Assembly: GCF_024171525.1 (NCBI RefSeq)
Contig: NZ_JALJZY010000018.1
Coordinates: forward strand, 1-49,475
DNA from: Neisseriaceae bacterium HSC-16F19
GTDB lineage: Bacteria; Pseudomonadota; Gammaproteobacteria; Burkholderiales; Neisseriaceae
Length of the DNA stretch: 49,475 nucleotides
Direction of reading: 5' to 3'
The notes beneath the pieces are model-generated. The model did no database searches and was not told the DNA's origin. It was given only the letters and a program-made list of their open reading frames with translations. A program made the position numbers and the translations under genes. Below, in pieces: positions 25,494 through 34,508 of this stretch. How positions within the stretch are numbered: the stretch's first letter is position 1; the number at the start of each line of letters is the position of its first letter.

Positions 25494-27467
25494 ATGCGAT
25501 TTTTCGAACACCAGGACTGGGCGCGCCGCACCGGCCGCCGTTTGCTGTGGCTGTATCTGGCCGCGGTCGGGCTGACGGTGGCGGCCACCGCGCTGCTCAT
25601 CGTGTGGCTCTTGCCGTGGCGCACGGCCACGGGCGGCCTGCCGTTAACGGCGCTGGCGTGGGCGGCAGCGGTGGTCACGGCGGTGGTGCTGGGCGGTACG
25701 CTGTATAAAGTGCGCGCCCTCAGTCGCGGCGGTGCGGTGGTGGCCGAGTCGCTGGGCGGGCAATTGCTGCGGGCAAGCCAGGCCGACCGCCAGCAGCGGC
25801 AGCTGCTCAATGTGGTGGAGGAAATGGCCATTGCTTCCGGCATGCCGCTGCCGCGGGTGTATGTGCTGCCCGAATACGGCATCAACGCCCTGGCCGCGGG
25901 CCTGCACCCGCGCGATGCGGTGATTGCCGTGACCCAGGGTGCGCTCGACCGCCTGTCGCGCGATGAATTGCAGGCGGTGGTGGCGCACGAATTCAGCCAT
26001 ATCCTGCATGGCGACATGCGCCTGAACATGCATCTGGCCGGCTTGCTGCACGGCCTGTCCATGATCGGTCTGAGCGGCCATTATCTGCTGTTGGGCAGGC
26101 CGCGCGACTACCGCGTGCGCGAAGATGAAGACGAACACGGCAGCGGCGGCCTCGGCTGGGCCTTCGGCATTTTCGGCGTGTTGTTGGGGGCGCTGCTGAT
26201 GCTGGTGGGTTTTGTCGGCGTGGTGCTGGCCGGGTGGTTGCAGGCAGCCGTGTGCCGCCAGCGCGAATATCTGGCCGATGCCTCTGCGGTGCAGTTCACC
26301 CGCCAGAGAGAAGGTTTGGTGTCGGCATTGCACCACATCGGCACCGGCCGCCCTTTGCGCTGGCATGCGCCGCAGGCACCGGCCTATGCCCATTTCCTGT
26401 TTGCGCCGCTGGCCGAAGACTGGCTGCTGCGCCTGTCGGCCACCCATCCCACCGTCTTGCAGCGCATAGGGCGCATCAACGCCGAAGCCGCCGCCGAATT
26501 GGCGGACACATTGCAACATGCGGGCAGCGGTGCCGGCGGGGTAAGCGATTACAGCGGTTGGTTGGCCTTTGGTAGTGCCGCCGGACACGGCGGCGACGGC
26601 CAGGCACTGATGACCGAATGGCAGCCGCCAGACGATGCGCCGGTGGCCGCGGCGGCCTTGGATGCGGCTGCGGCCATGCTGGAAGACATCATGCACGTTC
26701 ATCCCGAACACATGGCCTATGCCGCCTGGTTGCGTCAAAGCCTGCCCGCGGTGTGGTATGCGGCCAGCCAGGACGGCGAGCAGGCGGAAGCGCTGGTGTG
26801 TGCGCTGATGCTTTCCGAGGATGAGGCCGTTGCCGCCGCGCAATTGGCGGATATAGAGACTGTGGATTACGCACTGGCCTTGCGCACCGCCGCCTTGCAG
26901 CGGCAGCGCCAGGGCTTGCAGGCGGCACACATCCTGCCCTTGCTGGATTTGGCCCTGCCCGCGCTGGCCGGGCTGCCTGAAGGACGCTGGCCGCAATTGC
27001 AACCCCTGTTGCAGCGGCTGATGCGTGCCGACAAACGCCAGCGTCTGCACGACTGGTGTGTGTGGACGGTGCTGCACAGCCACCTCAATCCGCCCGCCGC
27101 GCGCGCATCCTGTCGTTGGGCCGATGCCCATAGCGAAATCGCCCAGGTACTGGCGTGGGCGGCGGGCACGGCGGCCGATGCCGAAGAGGACGCTTATGCG
27201 GCAGCCGCGCGTTATGCCGCCATCGGACAAACCCTGCCGCTGCGTCGTCTCAGCCTGTTGCAGGCCGCGGTGCAACATCTAAACGGCCTGCCCGGTACCG
27301 ATAAAGCGCGTCTGCTGGCGGCCGTGCTGTGTGCCGTATGCCACCGCGGCCGTCCCAATACCGCCGCACGCGAGTATCTGCGCGCCTTGGCCGCCAGCCT
27401 GCGCCATCCCATGCCGCCGCTGTTGGATGCGGAGGCACATGAGGTTGCGGATTCCGTATCTTGCTGA
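25494..27467 (+). CDS. large membrane M48-family metalloprotease
   Basis: 657 residues. Two N-terminal membrane segments (about 20-45 and 53-73), the zinc motif HEFSH at 165-169 (H165, E166, H169), a further hydrophobic hairpin at about 220-250 and REYLADASAVQFTR with the third ligand region. The 300-residue helical Ala-rich C-terminal extension is longer than in HtpX. Likely an inner-membrane quality-control protease, with lemA as usual partner. Ends just before a bidirectional terminator shared with glnD. Confidence 0.87.
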   Translation: MRFFEHQDWARRTGRRLLWLYLAAVGLTVAATALLIVWLLPWRTATGGLPLTALAWAAAVVTAVVLGGTLYKVRALSRGGAVVAESLGGQLLRASQADRQQRQLLNVVEEMAIASGMPLPRVYVLPEYGINALAAGLHPRDAVIAVTQGALDRLSRDELQAVVAHEFSHILHGDMRLNMHLAGLLHGLSMIGLSGHYLLLGRPRDYRVREDEDEHGSGGLGWAFGIFGVLLGALLMLVGFVGVVLAGWLQAAVCRQREYLADASAVQFTRQREGLVSALHHIGTGRPLRWHAPQAPAYAHFLFAPLAEDWLLRLSATHPTVLQRIGRINAEAAAELADTLQHAGSGAGGVSDYSGWLAFGSAAGHGGDGQALMTEWQPPDDAPVAAAALDAAAAMLEDIMHVHPEHMAYAAWLRQSLPAVWYAASQDGEQAEALVCALMLSEDEAVAAAQLADIETVDYALALRTAALQRQRQGLQAAHILPLLDLALPALAGLPEGRWPQLQPLLQRLMRADKRQRLHDWCVWTVLHSHLNPPAARASCRWADAHSEIAQVLAWAAGTAADAEEDAYAAAARYAAIGQTLPLRRLSLLQAAVQHLNGLPGTDKARLLAAVLCAVCHRGRPNTAAREYLRALAASLRHPMPPLLDAEAHEVADSVSC

Positions 27468-27488
27468 AGCCGCTGACGGTCTGCACCC

Positions 27489-27540
27489 TAAAACAAAACG
27501 CTGAAAGTATCCTGCAGGATGTTTTCAGCGTTTTGTTTTA
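27489..27540. terminator. bidirectional terminator between the M48 gene and glnD
   Basis: An 18-bp perfect stem (27489-27506 with 27523-27540) with A-rich and T-rich outer arms, so it works on both strands. The loop itself contains the palindrome ATCCTGCAGGAT. Confidence 0.88.
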
Positions 27541-27567
27541 GGTTTTTCAGGCTGCCTGAAAACAGAC

Positions 27568-30147
27568 TTACCCGTCTATACGCGCCAGCAGCGCCTGTTT
27601 CAGTTCCAGCTGGCTGCGGGTTTCTGCCAGCTGCGGCGCATAGACCAAAAAGCTGTCTTCGGCGCGTTCGTCCAAGGTGGTAATTTTGGCGTAGCGCACG
27701 CCGATATTGTGCTCGGACAAAACCCGGGCGATATTGGCCAGCAAAAAGCGGCGGTTGGCGGTGACGATGTAGAGCACATACCAGCCTGGGTTGTCTTCGG
27801 CGCTGATGGTGATGTGGGTGGCGATGGGCAGGTGGCGGCTGCGGCGGCCGGGGCGCTCCGGCGGTTGGGTGACGCTGTCGCCGCCGCTGTAGACAAAGCG
27901 GTTGAGATCGCGCAGGAGCAGGTGGCGGATGCGTTCCCAGTCTTCCGGCAGACAATGCTCCGGCGCCTGCAAAATAAAGGTGTCGAGGATGTACTGGTGC
28001 TCGGTGATGTAGGCACGGGCGGCGAGAATATTGAGGTTGTGGTGGCTGAAAATCTGGCATAAGCCGGCAAACAGTCCGGCGCGGTTGGGCATGTACACCA
28101 TCGCTTCGAGGGTGTGGCCGTCGGGCAAAAGGCGGGTGTGTGCCTGGGCGCTGTCGCTGTCGGCGGCCAAGAGCGGCAGATGCCAGAGGATTTCCTGCAT
28201 TTCGTGGCGCACGAAATAGGCTTCGCCCAAGGTGCGCCACAGCTTGCGGCGACCGGCTTCATCCACACCGAGCCGCGCCAGTTCGCCCAAGGCGGCCTGC
28301 TGGCGGCGGCTCACAGACACGCTGCGGTCGTCGGTATTGCCTTCCAAATGGCGCAAGGCTGCCTGAAACAGGTTTTCCAGCAGGGTGGCTTTCCAGCTGT
28401 TCCAGATTTTGGGATTGGTGCCGCGGATGTCGGCCACGGTGAGCAGATAGAGCGCGGTGAGGCGCTCGCGATTGCGTACGCGCTGGCAGAAACGCGCCAC
28501 CACGTCCGGGTCTTGGATGTCTTCTTTTTGGGCTGTGCCGGACATGAGCAGATGGTCTTCCACCAGCCAGGCCAGAAGCTCGGTTTCATCGCTATCCAGA
28601 AAATGGTCGGCGGCAAAACGGCGTGCATCGGCAATGCCTTCCAGTGCGTGGTCGCCGCCGCGGCCTTTGGCGATATCGTGAAACAGCGCCGCCAGATAAA
28701 GAATGTGCGGCTGCGGATAGGCGTGCATCAGCGCCGAGGCAAAAGGCAGTTCGTGGCTGTGGGCGTCCAGCGCGAGGCGGCGCATATTGCGCACCACGGT
28801 GAGGATGTGGTCGTCCACCGGATAAATATGGAACAAATCGTGTTGCAACAGGCCGACGATTTTGTCCCAGGCGGGCAGGTAGCGCGCCAACACGCCGTAG
28901 AGATTGAGAAAGCGCAGTAAATGGGTGAGGCCGCTGCCGTGGCGGAAAAAGCCGATAAAGCGGTCGCGGTTGACCGGATTTTGGTAAAACGCCGCGTCGA
29001 TATTCTGCCCCGCCGCCCACCAGGCACGCAGGGTTTTCGGCGCCAGGCCGCTCAAATCGGAGCGCTGTTGCACAATCTGCATGGCCTTGAAAATATGCGT
29101 GGGCTTGCGCGCAAACAGCTGCTTGTCGCGCACCGCCAATAAATTACCGACCTGATAGTAATCGTCGTCGATGTCCGCCACCACCCGCGGCAGGCGCGAA
29201 TACACGCGGCCGCGCAGCATGGGCAGGAGTATGCCGCTGAGTTGGGTGACGGTTTTGACGGCGCGGTAAAAGCTGTGCATCAGTTTTTCGCTGTTGCGGC
29301 GCGGATTATCGCCGTCAAAACCCATCAGCCGCGCCGCCTGTTGCTGCAAATCGAACACCAAGCGGTCTTCTTCGCGCCGCGCCGCCAAATGCAGGCTGAT
29401 GCGGATTTGCGCCAGGCGGCGGTGGCTGTGCACCAGCAAAGCGGCTTCGGTGCGGCTGAGAATGCGCTGCTGCACCAGCGCCTGAAAACGCGGGTCTATG
29501 CCTTGCGCTTTGGCAATCCACAACAGCGTATGAATGTCGCGCAAGCCGCCGGGGGCGCTTTTGAGATTGGCTTCCAGCACCGTGCCCGCACCTTGCGATT
29601 TGGCGTGGCGTTGCTGCTGTTCCAGAATTTTGCCTTCGATAAAGCCCACCACATCGCGCCGCAGATTGATGCGGCGTAACAATTCCTCTGTGGTGGCCGC
29701 ATCACCGGCCAGATGGCGCGCCTCCAAAAAAGCGGTGTCGGCGGACAAATCCTCCGCCGCGCTGGCACACAACTCGGCCACGCTGCCGGTTTTCACCGCC
29801 GGGGCCAGATGTAAATCCCACAGCGTTTGCACAAAAGCCGCCACTGCGGCCTGTTCCGCTTCATCCGGCGGCGTGGGCGCGGTCACGGCCAAATCGAGGT
29901 CGGAATAGGGGTAAAGCTCACCGCGACCGTAACCGCCGGTGGCCAGCAGGCTTAAACGGCTGTCGGCAAACCAAGTCTGCCACAAGGCGCGGAGCGCACG
30001 GTCAAGCGCAGCGCCGTGCTGGCGGAAATACAGCACCGGGCGGCGGTGGGCCAGGTATTGCTGCTCTGCCGCCTGTTTGTCGGCGGCCAGCTGTGCGGCA
30101 ACGGCGCGGGCGGTGTCGCTGTGGGCGGTGATGAGTGCGGGATTCAT
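27568..30147 (-). CDS. glnD: bifunctional PII uridylyltransferase / uridylyl-removing enzyme GlnD
   Basis: 859 residues. Nucleotidyltransferase block GGYGRGELYPYSDLDLAV near residue 72, an HD-domain block HDIAKGRGGDH in the middle, and two C-terminal ACT domains. GlnD senses glutamine and modifies PII to steer nitrogen assimilation. Start at 30147 (MNPALITAHSDTARA) is the best fit; upstream in-frame codons overlap DUS sequences. Confidence 0.93.
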   Translation of the reverse strand: MNPALITAHSDTARAVAAQLAADKQAAEQQYLAHRRPVLYFRQHGAALDRALRALWQTWFADSRLSLLATGGYGRGELYPYSDLDLAVTAPTPPDEAEQAAVAAFVQTLWDLHLAPAVKTGSVAELCASAAEDLSADTAFLEARHLAGDAATTEELLRRINLRRDVVGFIEGKILEQQQRHAKSQGAGTVLEANLKSAPGGLRDIHTLLWIAKAQGIDPRFQALVQQRILSRTEAALLVHSHRRLAQIRISLHLAARREEDRLVFDLQQQAARLMGFDGDNPRRNSEKLMHSFYRAVKTVTQLSGILLPMLRGRVYSRLPRVVADIDDDYYQVGNLLAVRDKQLFARKPTHIFKAMQIVQQRSDLSGLAPKTLRAWWAAGQNIDAAFYQNPVNRDRFIGFFRHGSGLTHLLRFLNLYGVLARYLPAWDKIVGLLQHDLFHIYPVDDHILTVVRNMRRLALDAHSHELPFASALMHAYPQPHILYLAALFHDIAKGRGGDHALEGIADARRFAADHFLDSDETELLAWLVEDHLLMSGTAQKEDIQDPDVVARFCQRVRNRERLTALYLLTVADIRGTNPKIWNSWKATLLENLFQAALRHLEGNTDDRSVSVSRRQQAALGELARLGVDEAGRRKLWRTLGEAYFVRHEMQEILWHLPLLAADSDSAQAHTRLLPDGHTLEAMVYMPNRAGLFAGLCQIFSHHNLNILAARAYITEHQYILDTFILQAPEHCLPEDWERIRHLLLRDLNRFVYSGGDSVTQPPERPGRRSRHLPIATHITISAEDNPGWYVLYIVTANRRFLLANIARVLSEHNIGVRYAKITTLDERAEDSFLVYAPQLAETRSQLELKQALLARIDG

Positions 30148-30234
30148 GGTGTGCGGGAACAAACGGTTTTCAGGCAGCCGCACAGTACGCCGAAAGTATG
30201 CGGCGGGCAAGTTTTTCAGGCTGCCTGAAAGAAT

Positions 30235-30780
30235 TTAATACCGCTGCAACTCGGTTTCCAGTGCGCGGATGTTTTGCAGGCGGTCGCTGATATTGAGGTT
30301 GATGCGGTTGATGCGGCCGTATTGCTTGGCTGCTTGCGCGGCGGCGAGCTCCGCTTGGGCGGCGGCGAGCGCTTTTTTCTCGGCGGCAATATCGCGTTCC
30401 ACCAATTGGCGGCGCGTGGGCGGTTTGGGCGGCGGCAACAGGGCCGTGTTCACACCGCTACCGCCGCGCGCCGCTGGCGGGGTGACTATCGGTTCGGGAT
30501 GGCTGATTTTGATGTTGTTGTCGATATTGCCGAATTCGAGGTCGTACCACAGCTGGCTGATGGGGTCGGCGGCGTCCGGGTCGGATGCGGCGGCATCAGA
30601 GGCACTCACGGCATCCACCGGCTCCATGGCCGATTTCTGGCACTGGCCTTTAGGCAGTTTTTGCGGATAAGAGGTATATACGGCCTTGTTGCCCAAACGG
30701 CAGATATACACCGCATCGGCCGCCGCCGCGGTACACAGCAACAGCGGCAGCAGGCAGGCGATACGGTGGTGCATTTTCAT
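30235..30780 (-). CDS. exported protein, DUF4124-like, with coiled coil
   Basis: 181 residues. Signal peptide (about 1-21, LLLCTAAAA), then a short domain with YICRLGNKAVYTSYPQKLPKGQC resembling DUF4124, a low-complexity Ala/Asp/Pro middle and a C-terminal helical region (ERDIAAEKKALAAAQAELAAA) likely to form a coiled coil. Periplasmic, function unknown. It lies 10 bases after folA on the same strand. Confidence 0.7.
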   Translation of the reverse strand: MKMHHRIACLLPLLLCTAAAADAVYICRLGNKAVYTSYPQKLPKGQCQKSAMEPVDAVSASDAAASDPDAADPISQLWYDLEFGNIDNNIKISHPEPIVTPPAARGGSGVNTALLPPPKPPTRRQLVERDIAAEKKALAAAQAELAAAQAAKQYGRINRINLNISDRLQNIRALETELQRY

Positions 30781-30790
30781 GGCAGCAGGC

Positions 30791-31282
30791 TTAGGCACGG
30801 CGGTAATGTACAAAGGCAAAGCGGATGCCCTTGCCGCTCTCGTGTTCTTCGCGGCTGACGCTCTGCCATTGCCCGGGCGGCAAGGGCGGGAAAAAGGCGT
30901 CACCGTCTACCGTCAACGCCACTTCGGTGAGGCGTAAATCGGTGGCCAGCGGCAGGGCTTGGGTATAGATTTCGGCACCGCCCATAATGATGATTTCTGC
31001 CGCATCCGCCGCCATGTACAAAGCCGTCTCCAAGCTGTCGGCACGCTCCGCGCCCTCGGCCTGCCAGTCGGTCTGGCGGGTGATGACGATATTGCGGCGG
31101 CCGGGCAAAGGTTTGCGCGGCAGCGAGTCCCAAGTTTTGCGCCCCATCAGCACCGGCTTGCCCAGAGTGTATTGCTTGAAAAAAGCAAAGTCTTCGGGAA
31201 TATGCCAAGGCATGCCGTTATCCATACCGATGCAGCCGTTATCGGCCACGGCGGCGATGAGGGTGATGCTTTGTTCACTCAT
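30791..31282 (-). CDS. folA: dihydrofolate reductase
   Basis: 163 residues. ITLIAAVADNGCIGMDNGMPWHIPEDFAFFK, the GRKTWDSLP block and IIIMGGAEIYTQALP are diagnostic. It reduces dihydrofolate with NADPH; its partner thyA, which produces dihydrofolate, lies immediately upstream on the same strand, a common pairing. Start 31282 (MSEQSITLIAA) is chosen because the reading frame before it is a DUS. Confidence 0.95.
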   Translation of the reverse strand: MSEQSITLIAAVADNGCIGMDNGMPWHIPEDFAFFKQYTLGKPVLMGRKTWDSLPRKPLPGRRNIVITRQTDWQAEGAERADSLETALYMAADAAEIIIMGGAEIYTQALPLATDLRLTEVALTVDGDAFFPPLPPGQWQSVSREEHESGKGIRFAFVHYRRA

Positions 31283-31293
31283 TTCAGGCAGCC

Positions 31294-32088
31294 TCACACC
31301 GCCACATCCGCTTTGATATGCGGATGCGGGTCGTAGTCTTGCAATTCGAAATCCTCAAAAGTAAAGGCAAACAAATCGGTGACGTCCGGATTGAGCAGCA
31401 TGCGCGGCAGCGGGCGCGGGCTGCGCGCCAATTGCAATTGCGCCTGCTCAAAATGGTTGCTGTACAAATGGGCATCGCCAAAAGTGTGCACAAATTCGCC
31501 CGGCTTGAGGCCGCACACCTGCGCCATCATCAGCGTCAGCAAGGCATAGCTGGCGATATTGAAGGGCACGCCGAGGAAAATATCGGCACTGCGCTGGTAG
31601 AGCTGGCAGGACAAACGGCCGTCGGCCACATAAAACTGAAACAGCGCATGGCAGGGCGGCAGCGCCATGTCGTCCACCAGCGCCGGATTCCAAGCGGAAA
31701 CAATCAGGCGGCGGCTGTCGGGATTGCGGCGGATTTGTTCGATAAGCTGGCTGATCTGGTCGATATGGCGGCCGTCCGGCGCGGGCCAGGAGCGCCATTG
31801 GTAGCCGTACACCGGGCCCAAATCGCCGTTTTCGTCCGCCCATTCGTCCCAAATCGAGACATTGTTTTCTTTCAGGTAGCGAATATTGGTATCGCCTTTG
31901 AGAAACCACAGCAATTCGTGGATGATGGAACGCAGATGCAGTTTTTTGGTGGTGAGCAGGGGAAAACCGGCGCTCAAATCGAAACGCATCTGGTAGCCGA
32001 ATACCGAGCGCGTACCGGTGCCGGTACGGTCGGCTTTGTCGGTGCCGGTATCGAGCACATGGCGCATTAAATCAAGATATTGCTGCAT
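31294..32088 (-). CDS. thyA: thymidylate synthase
   Basis: 264 residues, the E. coli-type length. MQQYLDLMRHVLDTGTDKADRTGTG at the start, the active-site PPCHALFQFYV block, and DFELQDYDPHPHIKADVAV at the end. It methylates dUMP to dTMP. First gene of a thyA-folA unit; a DUS touches its 5' side. Confidence 0.96.
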   Translation of the reverse strand: MQQYLDLMRHVLDTGTDKADRTGTGTRSVFGYQMRFDLSAGFPLLTTKKLHLRSIIHELLWFLKGDTNIRYLKENNVSIWDEWADENGDLGPVYGYQWRSWPAPDGRHIDQISQLIEQIRRNPDSRRLIVSAWNPALVDDMALPPCHALFQFYVADGRLSCQLYQRSADIFLGVPFNIASYALLTLMMAQVCGLKPGEFVHTFGDAHLYSNHFEQAQLQLARSPRPLPRMLLNPDVTDLFAFTFEDFELQDYDPHPHIKADVAV

Positions 32089-32140
32089 AAAAGGCTGCCT
32101 GAAAGGTCAAAACGGGGCGTATTTTACTATAAGGATGGCG

Positions 32141-32201
32141 GTAGGTCGGCTCTCCGAGCCGACTTGATGTTTAAATGCGTCGGCTCGGAGAGCCGACCTA
32201 C
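32141..32201. repeat. 23-bp perfect hairpin repeat, copy 1
   Basis: GTAGGTCGGCTCTCCGAGCC and three further bases (32141-32163) form a perfect inverted repeat with 32179-32201, loop of 15 bases. An identical stem with a different loop occurs at 44154-44212 in the prophage. The arms are themselves partly palindromic (GGCTC-TCC-GAGCC), so cruciform or RNA multi-hairpin folding is possible. Confidence 0.88.
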
Positions 32202-32310
32202 GGCTACTGCGCGCAGAATGACGGCTTACAGTCATCCTGCGCGTAAGTCGCAGGATCTTGATTGGGCAACAGAAACGGTAATATGTATAGATCACCGTGG
32301 TATTCAAACC

Positions 32311-33069
32311 TTATCCGTTTTCCCCCAACCCTTCAGGATGGGTCAGCAAACCCTGCGCCCGCAGCAGGGCCGGGTTGCGTTCGCCGTATTCGCGCGCGTA
32401 ATAGCGGGCGAATTTCTCGCGGTAAGGCAGTTTTTCGCGCGCTTCGCCAAAATCCAGCAGAGTCTGCTCATACTCGGCCAAGGCCGCATCCAAGAGCGCA
32501 TCGTCGGGATAGCGGTTTTCCGCCACCACCGCTGCCTGGGGCAAACGCGGTTTCAGGCGCATCTGAACTGCCGGTTTGCCGATGCACAAGCCAAACAGCG
32601 GAAAAGTGTGTTGCGGCAAGGCCAGCCACTCGGTTAACTCCGGCGCTACCAAGCGGATGCCGCCGGTAAAACAGGTGGCATAACCCAGGCTTTCCGCCGC
32701 GATTACTGCGTTTTGCGCCGCCAGTGCGGCATCTACCGCCAGGGTGAGTACGGTGTCGGGGGTACCGACGGCGGCAAAACTGCCGTCATGGGCCTGGCTG
32801 CAACGCGCCGCACGGTGGGCATCGCCGATAAACAGCCAGTATTCGCTGCAAGTACCGATTTGCGGATTGCCCGGCTGCACTGCCACAATCTGCGCGCGCA
32901 AAGCCGGGTCGGTAATGCGGATAATGCTGTAATGCTGGCCGTTCATCCATGAGGGTGCTTGGCGGGCGGCATCGAGCACCGCCTGCACATGATCCGGCGG
33001 CATCACGGCGGCAGGGTCGAATTCGCGGTAGGTGCGGTGTTGGCACAGGGTATCGATTACGGGATTCAT
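32311..33069 (-). CDS. nitroreductase family protein, NfsA-like
   Basis: 252 residues. RTYREFDPAAVMPPDHVQAVLDAARQAPS is the FMN-binding nitroreductase start, and GGIRLVAPELTEWLALPQHTFPLFGLCIGKP is the matching distal block; the C-terminal REKFARYYA is like NfsA/FRP. A cytoplasmic NAD(P)H-dependent flavoenzyme of broad substrate range. The start at 33069 (MNPVIDTLCQHRTYRE) matches the family. Confidence 0.87.
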   Translation of the reverse strand: MNPVIDTLCQHRTYREFDPAAVMPPDHVQAVLDAARQAPSWMNGQHYSIIRITDPALRAQIVAVQPGNPQIGTCSEYWLFIGDAHRAARCSQAHDGSFAAVGTPDTVLTLAVDAALAAQNAVIAAESLGYATCFTGGIRLVAPELTEWLALPQHTFPLFGLCIGKPAVQMRLKPRLPQAAVVAENRYPDDALLDAALAEYEQTLLDFGEAREKLPYREKFARYYAREYGERNPALLRAQGLLTHPEGLGENG

Positions 33070-33220
33070 GGCCGGTATTCCAAAACACAAAAGCAGAATT
33101 GTAGTTCATTAGGCTGCCTGAAACAAAACAAGACCTTTGTAACCCCCCCCATCCGCGTGCCTTCGTGGCATAATGCGCGCTGCTGCCAAGGCAGCCATGT
33201 CCAATACCTGCTTTTTCATC

Positions 33221-34015
33221 ATGAGCCGAATCGACACCACATTCCAACAACTGGCAGGCCAAACCGCCCTGATTTCCTATATCACCGCCGGGGATCCGCA
33301 CCCCAAAGAAACCGTTACCCTGATGCATGCCCTGGCCGACAGCGGCAGCGACATCATCGAACTGGGCGTACCCTTTACCGACCCTATGGCCGACGGCCCG
33401 GTGATACAGGCTGCCGCCGAGCGCGCCTTACAACATAACACCAGCCTCAACGACGTATTGGCCATGGTGGCCGAATTCCGCCGCCGCAATACCACCACGC
33501 CGGTGGTGCTGATGGGTTATCTCAATCCGGTACACCGCATGGGTTATGCCGCCTTTGCCGAAGCGGCGGCACAGGCCGGGGTGGACGGCGTGCTCACGGT
33601 GGATTGCCCGGCAGAAAGCATAGACCCCTTGTACGAACCGCTTAAAGCACAGGGTGTGGATTGCATTTTCCTGGTGGCACCCACCACCACCGACGAGCGC
33701 GTCCGCGCCATTGCCGCCAAAGCCGGCGGTTTCGTGTATTACGTCTCGCTCAAAGGTGTGACCGGCTCGTCACAGTTGGATACCGACGCGGTTTCGCGTA
33801 AAATTGAGCATTTGCGCCAATTCATCCGCCTGCCCATCGGCGTCGGTTTCGGTATTAAAGATGCCGCCAGCGCCCGTGCCGTGGGGGCGGTGGCCGATGC
33901 GGTGATTGTCGGCAGCCGTCTGGTGCAGGCTGTGGCCGATCATCCTGCCCGTGCGGGGGATGCTTTGACCGATGTGGTAAGGGAATTGAAACAGGCGGTC
34001 ACGTCTGCCGCATAA
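33221..34015 (+). CDS. trpA: tryptophan synthase alpha subunit
   Basis: 264 residues. IIELGVPFTDPMADGP supplies the catalytic pair E47 and D58, with VGFGIKDAASA and ADAVIVGSR near the end binding the indole-glycerol phosphate. It cleaves indole-glycerol phosphate and passes indole to TrpB, which is not in the window. Start 33221 follows the family alignment; ATG 33197 has a better ribosome site (AAGG five bases upstream) and would add eight residues. A run of eight C residues lies at 33143-33150. accD is downstream. Confidence 0.94.
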   Translation: MSRIDTTFQQLAGQTALISYITAGDPHPKETVTLMHALADSGSDIIELGVPFTDPMADGPVIQAAAERALQHNTSLNDVLAMVAEFRRRNTTTPVVLMGYLNPVHRMGYAAFAEAAAQAGVDGVLTVDCPAESIDPLYEPLKAQGVDCIFLVAPTTTDERVRAIAAKAGGFVYYVSLKGVTGSSQLDTDAVSRKIEHLRQFIRLPIGVGFGIKDAASARAVGAVADAVIVGSRLVQAVADHPARAGDALTDVVRELKQAVTSAA

Positions 34016-34062
34016 CTCAGGCTGCCTGAACAGCAGCCATTTCACTGTAAAGGAATAAACAC

Positions 34063-34458
34063 ATGAAGCATGCCCTGATTTTGACTTTGGCCGCTGCGGC
34101 TGCTCTGGCCGCCTGCAAACCGCAGGAAAAAACCGAGGTGGCGGCTGCAACAACAGCTTCCGCACCGGCTGCAGCACCGGCCGCAGGCGGTAACGGTAAC
34201 TGGGGATCGCGCCAGCTGGATTACGATACTTTTGTAACTTCGTGCATCAGCAGCCTGCCTGAACCGATGCGTACCGACCCTTATAAAAATTACTGCAGCT
34301 GCATGGGTAATTATGTTTTGAGCAAGTATGATGATGCCTTCTTCCGCCGAATGGAAGCTGCGGTTGCCCGTGGTGAAGGCAATACCGGCGAATTTCAGGC
34401 TTTTCAGGAAGACATGGTGACCAACGGTTTGAAAGCCTGCCCGCTGCCGACCAACTGA
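34063..34458 (+). CDS. small putative lipoprotein
   Basis: 131 residues. Signal peptide with lipobox LAAC (Cys at about residue 18), an Ala/Pro-rich linker, then a domain with four Cys (TSCISSLPEP, YCSCMGNYVLS, KACPLP) that may form disulfides in the periplasm. The AAAGGA site upstream is good. No family recognised. It sits between trpA and accD in the same direction. Confidence 0.75.
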   Translation: MKHALILTLAAAAALAACKPQEKTEVAAATTASAPAAAPAAGGNGNWGSRQLDYDTFVTSCISSLPEPMRTDPYKNYCSCMGNYVLSKYDDAFFRRMEAAVARGEGNTGEFQAFQEDMVTNGLKACPLPTN

Positions 34459-34508
34459 TGCCTGCAGCCGTCAGCGGTATCACGGCTGCCTGAATTAAAG
34501 GAAACACT

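Noticed and set aside
25644..27278. 544-codon minus-strand frame opposite the M48 gene
   Set aside because: Gln/Gly/His-rich shadow without domain; the plus frame has HEFSH and membrane segments.
32222..32275. GATCCTGCG-type inverted repeat after the hairpin repeat as a dRS3 element
   Set aside because: Only an 8 to 9 bp imperfect stem is present and the neisserial dRS3 consensus is not matched; it may be part of a local repeat but the support is too weak.
33143..33150. Run of eight C residues upstream of trpA as a phase-variable switch
   Set aside because: It is outside the coding sequence and not placed in a promoter spacer I could recognise; trpA is not a usual phase-variable gene.
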